Shown here one piece after another: positions 59,788 through 64,000 of a stretch of DNA of 64,000 nucleotides. This stretch comes from Candidatus Schekmanbacteria bacterium. GTDB taxonomy: Bacteria > Schekmanbacteria > GWA2-38-11 > J061. Positions within the stretch are counted from its first letter, which is position 1, and every line of letters begins with the position of its first letter. The notes under the pieces were generated by a model. It was not told the DNA's origin. It searched no databases and saw nothing but the letters and a program-made list of their open reading frames with translations. The position numbers were made by a program, and so were the translations under genes. The stretch is from the NCBI GenBank assembly GCA_016219965.1, contig JACRJM010000002.1, positions 1 through 64,000 of the forward strand. Direction: 5' to 3'.

Positions 59788-61287
59788 ATGAGAGGACGTA
59801 AGAATTTAATAGATGAATTAAGCCCCATTCTCTTGGTGTTGGGGGTTGTGGCAAATTTAGCTGCTATAGTGACGCCACTTTTGCCATCCGCAGCACCATG
59901 GATGTCTTTATTGTTCCTTGTGTTCGCAGTTTTGTTTTGGCTGTTTATTTTGTACAAAAGAATAAATACACCACATAAAGCACGCACTGCACCTGTTCAC
60001 CTTCACTCTGATTGGGACGCAACTGCACTTGTGTCCAGTTTATCAAATGCTAAAATTTCGGTGATTAAGCCATCTTTGAAGATTCTTGAGTCACTTTCAT
60101 TGCATCTTATAATAGCCGACAGGCTCGATACAGGAGGATGGTCAAAAACGCAGACTTGGCGTTTTGTTCGAGTTAAAAAACCTCTTTCTCCTGTTGGAAC
60201 TCTAACAGGCACATACTTCGCATTCGAGGCGCTTAGGCCTTATGGTTATCTGCATTCCTCAGAAGCAAATCATCTTAAAAGTAAACTGTCTGAAATAGTA
60301 ATGCCAGATGGACGAGTTAAGCGACAAGTTCAACTTACGGGCACTGGCATAACAGAAATAGTTTCGGAAAACCTGCGGCACTCTTCTGCGTGGTTTCTTC
60401 TTCGTGCATCAACAGGTGATCATCCTACACCCGCCGATAGAAATTGCGCACTACGAATTGCTGCTGACCTTGCTGGTAGGCTCGAGGTGGCAGAGAGTTT
60501 AAAAGGTTTAAAAGAAGATAAAGATATGATGGGCACTGCATTTGCAACTGTTGCACTCATTGCTGAAGAGCCATGGTTCCAAAACAGAAAACCAGAGCAT
60601 CAAGAACTGGTTCGATTGTCAATCAAGGCGTTCTGTAAGTCAAATGAGTTAAGTACTCCGGGTCATCCCTCTTGGGGTGCTGAAGGAGGTGGCTCAGCTG
60701 CTGCAGAAACTGCTGCACAGTGGTGTACAGTATGGCTCTTATGTTCTATTGCTGACTGGCATGGCTTGGATAGCAGTTTGAAATATGCTTTGTCTGATCA
60801 ATTACTTGACCTCATTGAGGCAAACATTGCCGCAGCGACCACTAAGGACATTTTATTGCCATACGCTTTCACTCGTGACGCATCGCGAACGCCAATAGGA
60901 GAGTCACTTTTGGCGACGGCAATAGCATGCTATGCTTCTATGATACTTTTGGGCATTCAAACCCAGCGAGCAGACACAGAAAGAGTGGAAAGAGCAATTC
61001 ATGATCTTCTGCATCGAATTATAGACCGAGGTATTAAATACTCAACAATTGATTCTTTAGTAGAGCCTTACGAAGGGTACCTGTCATGGGCTGCCTTGCT
61101 TTTTGCACTGAGACCAATTCTTCATCCTGTTGCTTTAAAAGCGACAAATTTTATTTCTGAAATATTGTCAGACACTGCAATTAATTTAGGATCTAATGAC
61201 TTAATGTTAGCCCATGAAAAAATTAACTTCTTGTATAACGAAGCTGGAATTACTCTGCACCCTAATGGTCTAATGCAGGATTTGTAG
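59788..61287 (+). CDS. Cassette protein: N-terminal membrane anchor and helical-repeat domain
   Basis: 499 aa; GAGGTGTAA precedes the ATG. Two hydrophobic helices near the N-terminus (ILLVLGVVANLAAIVTPLL and WMSLLFLVFAVLFWLFILY) anchor it with the rest probably cytoplasmic. The remainder is alpha-helical and regular, including GHPSWGAEGGGSAAAETAAQ and VSENLRHSSAWFLLRAS, somewhat like alpha/alpha-toroid or HEAT-type folds. No catalytic motif is recognised. It lies between attC sites 1 and 2, so it is a complete single-gene cassette. The function is unknown. Membrane-anchored cassette proteins with helical repeats may act in stress or phage response, but that is speculation. Confidence 0.7.
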   Translation: MRGRKNLIDELSPILLVLGVVANLAAIVTPLLPSAAPWMSLLFLVFAVLFWLFILYKRINTPHKARTAPVHLHSDWDATALVSSLSNAKISVIKPSLKILESLSLHLIIADRLDTGGWSKTQTWRFVRVKKPLSPVGTLTGTYFAFEALRPYGYLHSSEANHLKSKLSEIVMPDGRVKRQVQLTGTGITEIVSENLRHSSAWFLLRASTGDHPTPADRNCALRIAADLAGRLEVAESLKGLKEDKDMMGTAFATVALIAEEPWFQNRKPEHQELVRLSIKAFCKSNELSTPGHPSWGAEGGGSAAAETAAQWCTVWLLCSIADWHGLDSSLKYALSDQLLDLIEANIAAATTKDILLPYAFTRDASRTPIGESLLATAIACYASMILLGIQTQRADTERVERAIHDLLHRIIDRGIKYSTIDSLVEPYEGYLSWAALLFALRPILHPVALKATNFISEILSDTAINLGSNDLMLAHEKINFLYNEAGITLHPNGLMQDL

Positions 61288-61343
61288 AGAAAACGACATT
61301 TATGAGTCTATAGGTATCAAATGAATAATGAACGAATATAAAT

Positions 61344-61408
61344 TCCTAACAACCGCATCAAGGCCGACGCCGAGAAATGCGGCGGCGCCACTGGTGAGGC
61401 CGTTAGCC
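61344..61408 (+). mobile_element. attC recombination site 2
   Basis: 65 bp, from CCTAAC (R'') to GTTAGCC (R'). The interior ACCGCATCAAGGCCGACGCC and the inverse GGCGGCGCCACTGGTGAGGC fold into a hairpin with GCCG/CGGC at the tip and a 7-nt AGAAATG loop. It closely resembles the compact attC of mobile-integron cassettes of the aadA type (CTAACAA...TCAAGCCGACGC...GTTAG). It lies 57 nt after the stop of the upstream cassette gene and 16 nt before the next ATG. Confidence 0.88.
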
Positions 61409-61423
61409 CCGAAAGGATTTAAC

Positions 61424-61942
61424 ATGAGACGAGAAGAAAGAACAATCCCATCAGAAGAGATCCTACTGAAAGCAATGGAGCTTGCATGGAAAGACCATCA
61501 TCACGCGCGAGACCAAACATGGAAGACAGTACAGATGGTTGCGGTATTAGGCGCGGGTCTATTGACTATAGATCTCCAATACAAGAGTTTGCTGGCAACC
61601 GCACTAGCAGCCCTTCTCGTGGTCCTTGCTTCGGCCGTTGGTGTTGGGATCACCTGGAATCATAGGAAGTTAGAAAGGAGAAAATTTATACATTTGATGA
61701 ATTGTGAAGAACTTCTCGGACTACACCGCGACGATATCATTCCTCTTGCCTGCAATGATGACTCGATGAAGAACAAAAGTGATCTTGTAAAAGACAGCGC
61801 AGTCAGCGTTCCGAAGAAATACAAGTTCATCGACGTTATCAATCCTTTCAAGCAAAATACTTCACTTTTCATCCTTCGAATTCACCTTGCTATCATGGTG
61901 TTTGCATTACTCATCATATTCCTAAGGTGGCGTATCACATGA
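61424..61942 (+). CDS. Cassette-encoded small membrane protein
   Basis: 172 aa from the ATG at 61424, with GAAAGGA 6 nt upstream; a longer frame starting at 61328 runs through attC site 2 and is rejected. The N-terminus EILLKAMELAWKDHHHARDQTWKT leads into two adjacent hydrophobic helices (~45-90), then a soluble loop of ~55 residues and a last hydrophobic helix near the C-terminus (LRIHLAIMVFALLIIFL). The pattern resembles the RipA-type octameric membrane protein family, though this is recalled rather than tested. It sits right after attC site 2. No attC is recognised after its stop. Confidence 0.7.
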   Translation: MRREERTIPSEEILLKAMELAWKDHHHARDQTWKTVQMVAVLGAGLLTIDLQYKSLLATALAALLVVLASAVGVGITWNHRKLERRKFIHLMNCEELLGLHRDDIIPLACNDDSMKNKSDLVKDSAVSVPKKYKFIDVINPFKQNTSLFILRIHLAIMVFALLIIFLRWRIT

Positions 61943-62020
61943 GTAAAAATAAGGAGAGCGCCTGTTTTTTATGGAATCTATAAAGGCGGAATTTTAAATC
62001 TTATTCTTCTGGTCACTGCC

Positions 62021-62164
62021 GTAACAATCTGATACCCATTTATGCCAATTTATTGTCAACTTTGATCAAGTTTAAGTTACTATTTTAAACTTTCCTTCTT
62101 GACTGACTATCTGCGAGAGAGATATATAAGTATATGAAGTACAATATATATAAAAAAGAATATT
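62021..62164 (+). repeat. Duplicated ~140-bp promoter-bearing repeat, copy B
   Basis: Homologous to 58203-58343 over its full length, with scattered substitutions and small indels at the 3' side. The best-conserved core is ATCAAGTTTAAGTTACTATTTTA and the CTTGACTG.CTATCTGCGAGA block that includes the -35 box. It lies 79 nt after the small membrane protein gene and 60 nt before the start of the next cassette gene. The remaining ~80 nt between gene and repeat hold nothing I recognise. Confidence 0.8.
62099..62128 (+). promoter_or_regulatory. Putative sigma-70 promoter of cassette gene B
   Basis: TTGACT and TATATA, separated by 18 nt, sit at the same place in repeat copy B as their counterparts in copy A. 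The start of the gene lies 95 nt further on. Confidence 0.55.
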
Positions 62165-62223
62165 ACGTTTACCAATTTTATCCAAATTAGTATCTAAGTT
62201 CAAAGCTTACAAGATAGAAGATT

Positions 62224-63903
62224 TTGAATAATTCTCCAACAAATATGTGGATTGTAATTGATGAAATGCCCCCCGGCTCAATGAATTTTGAGAAAATTGG
62301 TGGTATAAAGATTTTTCGCCCTCGAGCATCTAATGAGGTAGCACTTTGTGTTGAGGCTGAAAATAATCTTCGATCTGAATTTGAGGTTGGAAAATATACT
62401 GATAGGGAAACTATAAACAGGATTCTAAAACATCAGTTTAGTTTTTTTATTAATTTACTTAACCAGTTATTGCCCACCTTAGCATCTTTAGATTTTTTGA
62501 GATTTCTTCTGACCGAATATGATAAGACCTCAGAAATTGATCGCTTGTATAAAAACAATCAGCTTAATGATGATAAGGAAAAATGGGCTGATTTAGGCCC
62601 AACTATACGGCGAGCAATAAAATATCTCGCAGAGCGAGTAATTCTGTTTCGACCAGTAGAACTGCCTGATGTGTCAGATGAAATAATAATAGAAGCTACA
62701 GAAAAAATATGGATTTGTGCAGAAGAATTGGTGAAGCACTACATTTTAAGCGACCAGACGTTTATGATCTTTCCTGATGATACAATTTTTGAAGTCAATC
62801 CAGTAGGTAATCACAACTATTGGACGCTTAAGATAAATAATAATTATGCCACAGAAGTGCGAGAACGTATAAGAATTGATACAATGAATCGGGATAAATT
62901 TATACATTCCCCGTCATTTGACCTGCAATCCAGTGAGCATGAAAAAATATTGGGGGATGCATTCAAAAATACTATGAGTTTATCATATCTGGAAGTTTTA
63001 GGGACTTTACGAACTTTCATTGATTTAGCTCAACCACCTCAAGAGGGTTTTCCTATTCCGTTTGTACACCGAGAACAAACTCTCAACTTGCTAGCAAGCT
63101 ACTTAAACTTCCCGCAACCAGCTATTGAGCAGGTTATTGCCGGTTTCTCCATTTCCCAATCCAATTTAGAAACCGAAGGTCGTGAGATATGGAAACCGAA
63201 ACAGGAGTATAGGGCTTTCAGAAGGGGTATTTTTGAAGCCCCTCATTCTACAGGAACTCATCTAATTTTTTCCAAAGCAATGGCAGAAGAGAGCGCACTT
63301 CAGCTTGTAGGGGGAATAGTATTTAAAGACATTCCACCAGAATGGCGCAGTGATGAAGTAAATGTGGCTCTGGAAACTTTGTCAAACGAAGCTGGAAAGT
63401 GGTTTGAGCAAGTAGTTTTAAAAAATTTTGAAATGGTTGGCGTTTTTGGCATAAAATCTATGAAGAATGGGATTGGACAGCAAAATAAGAGAATTACAAT
63501 TCCTCCAGATGTTGGCGAGATTGATTATCTTGGATATTCTCCATGTGAAAATCTATTGGTTTTGTGTGAGTGTAAAATGGTCAGAGCAGGCTTTGAACCA
63601 AAATATTTCCGCGATGAGATATATGAATTTGTGGGCAGCAACACATCTTATTTTAAGAAGTTTCAAAGGAAAATTGATTGGGTACGTCAGAACGTAAATG
63701 ATATATGTGATGCTCTATCATCTGTTCGGGTACATGATGTACCCATTACACCGACCCGTATTGCAACAGTAATTGTCACACTCTATCCGTCTATCGTTTC
63801 TTGTTTTACTACTGATTTTCCATGCGTCTCTATCACCGAAATCATGATGGGATACAAACAGAATGGGAATTGGCCCTATAAATTGGGAGTACTTATTTGC
63901 TGA
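62224..63903 (+). CDS. Cassette protein with C-terminal PD-(D/E)XK nuclease-like domain (559 aa)
   Basis: 559 aa from a TTG at 62224; an ATG at codon 8 (MWIVIDEMPPG) is an alternative, as neither start has a strong binding site. Residues 1-380 are unassigned, mostly helical. The C-terminal ~180 residues contain IPPDVGEIDYLGYSPC and LLVLCECKMVRAGFEP (~436-465). These form the D-x(~15)-E-x-K pattern of restriction-endonuclease-like proteins, with a helical stretch around IDWVRQNVNDICDAL after it. It follows repeat copy B and is followed 12 nt later by a partial attC. The domain plan parallels that of the cassette gene at 58358, though the sequences otherwise differ. It is a candidate antiphage or DNA-processing protein; function unproven. 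Confidence 0.7.
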   Translation: MNNSPTNMWIVIDEMPPGSMNFEKIGGIKIFRPRASNEVALCVEAENNLRSEFEVGKYTDRETINRILKHQFSFFINLLNQLLPTLASLDFLRFLLTEYDKTSEIDRLYKNNQLNDDKEKWADLGPTIRRAIKYLAERVILFRPVELPDVSDEIIIEATEKIWICAEELVKHYILSDQTFMIFPDDTIFEVNPVGNHNYWTLKINNNYATEVRERIRIDTMNRDKFIHSPSFDLQSSEHEKILGDAFKNTMSLSYLEVLGTLRTFIDLAQPPQEGFPIPFVHREQTLNLLASYLNFPQPAIEQVIAGFSISQSNLETEGREIWKPKQEYRAFRRGIFEAPHSTGTHLIFSKAMAEESALQLVGGIVFKDIPPEWRSDEVNVALETLSNEAGKWFEQVVLKNFEMVGVFGIKSMKNGIGQQNKRITIPPDVGEIDYLGYSPCENLLVLCECKMVRAGFEPKYFRDEIYEFVGSNTSYFKKFQRKIDWVRQNVNDICDALSSVRVHDVPITPTRIATVIVTLYPSIVSCFTTDFPCVSITEIMMGYKQNGNWPYKLGVLIC

Positions 63904-63915
63904 GATTGAAGGTAA

Positions 63916-64000
63916 ACCTAACAAGCGTTTGCAGCCACTATGTTTTTCAGCTTTGTTTTGTCAGCCAAGTTGTCGTAAACTGAAACTGCTTATCTTGCCC
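63916..64000 (+). mobile_element. attC recombination site 3 (partial, cut by window edge)
   Basis: R'' ACCTAAC begins 12 nt after the stop of the last gene and continues AAGCGTTTGCAGCCAC, as the 5' half of a long, Vibrio-repeat-like attC would. TTTGTCAGCCAAGTTG follows. No matching GTTRRRY appears before the window ends at 64000, so the other half must lie outside if the site is complete. Confidence 0.55.

Larger units (their letters stand above)
58203..64000 (+). mobile_element. Putative integron gene-cassette array without integrase (CALIN)
   Basis: Four same-strand genes (58358, 59788, 61424, 62224) are interleaved with attC-like recombination sites. Two are complete (59616-59707 and 61344-61408), and a third begins at 63916 and runs off the window. 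Gene order and attC orientation are those of inserted cassettes: gene, then attC with GTTRRRY at its 3' end. No intI integrase, attI or tyrosine recombinase gene is present to the left, where it would be expected, so this is a cluster of attC sites lacking integrase, at least within the window. Array extent to the right is unknown. Confidence 0.78.

Noticed and set aside
61328-61423. Extended N-terminus of the small cassette membrane protein
   Set aside because: It translates attC site 2 itself; the ATG at 61424 has a good binding site and a normal start.
1-64000. CRISPR arrays, tRNA or rRNA genes
   Set aside because: No regularly spaced identical repeats and no tRNA cloverleaf or rRNA-like sequence were seen in the intergenic regions.

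Overview
The window comes from a Gram-negative, flagellated, probably anaerobic bacterium. Supporting signs are a flagellin/FliD/FliS locus with a sigma-54-type promoter, lipoprotein and PEP-CTERM secretion signals, and ferredoxin-rich redox genes. A tungstate transporter under a molybdenum/tungsten-cofactor riboswitch, an ADP-forming acyl-CoA synthetase and a UbiD decarboxylase point the same way. There is no rRNA or other marker that fixes the lineage. Gene content resembles uncultured deltaproteobacterial, Nitrospirota or Schekmanbacteria-like genomes, but that is inference. No tRNA, rRNA or CRISPR array was seen.

Layout. 1-14.4 kb: the end of a flagellin gene, fliD, fliS and a small coiled-coil protein, then a plus-strand run of large glycosyltransferases (a GT2-GT4-methyltransferase-TPR fusion, and GT9 and Maf/CgeB-like proteins in alternation), probably a flagellin glycosylation island. 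14.4-20.6 kb: a three-subunit molybdenum hydroxylase with its maturation genes (MocA-like, XdhC-like) and an M48 protease. 20.6-28 kb: small unknown genes, mnmG-rsmG, a GT39-type membrane glycosyltransferase and a DUF1016 nuclease-fold protein. 28-33.3 kb: a P460-like lipoprotein, an MFS transporter, and a riboswitch-led tungstate ABC operon (tupA, an Ig-like protein, tupB, tupC). 33.4-35.3 kb: a PEP-CTERM protein and a second DUF1016 protein. 35.5-41.4 kb: a seven-gene redox operon combining PorD- and PorB-like proteins (no PorA), NuoE/F/G-like subunits, a ferredoxin and a geranylgeranyl-reductase-like flavoprotein. 41.4-45.3 kb: two tandem LVIVD-repeat proteins on the minus strand. 45.4-51.3 kb: a five-gene minus-strand polysaccharide operon. 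51.5-57.8 kb: radC, a PNPOx-like protein, an acyl-CoA dehydrogenase, two-subunit ADP-forming acyl-CoA synthetase genes and ubiD. 57.8-64 kb: repeat-rich DNA followed by what reads as an integron gene-cassette array without an integrase.

How the genes work together. The molybdenum hydroxylase, its cofactor-loading genes and the tungstate transporter share a dependence on molybdopterin chemistry. The redox operon looks like an electron-transfer complex linking NAD(H), ferredoxin and a flavoprotein. Its PorB-like subunit has kept the cysteines of the proximal 4Fe-4S cluster but lost the thiamine-diphosphate GDG motif. The acyl-CoA dehydrogenase, acyl-CoA synthetase and UbiD genes suggest anaerobic breakdown of organic or aromatic acids.

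The most unusual part is the right end. Two attC-like sites are complete and a third begins at the window edge. Two of the cassette genes encode proteins with PD-(D/E)XK nuclease motifs, and each lies behind a copy of the same ~140 bp promoter-bearing repeat. A second novelty is a ~123 bp palindromic element that sits immediately after the stop codons of both radC and ubiD, in the same orientation relative to the gene.
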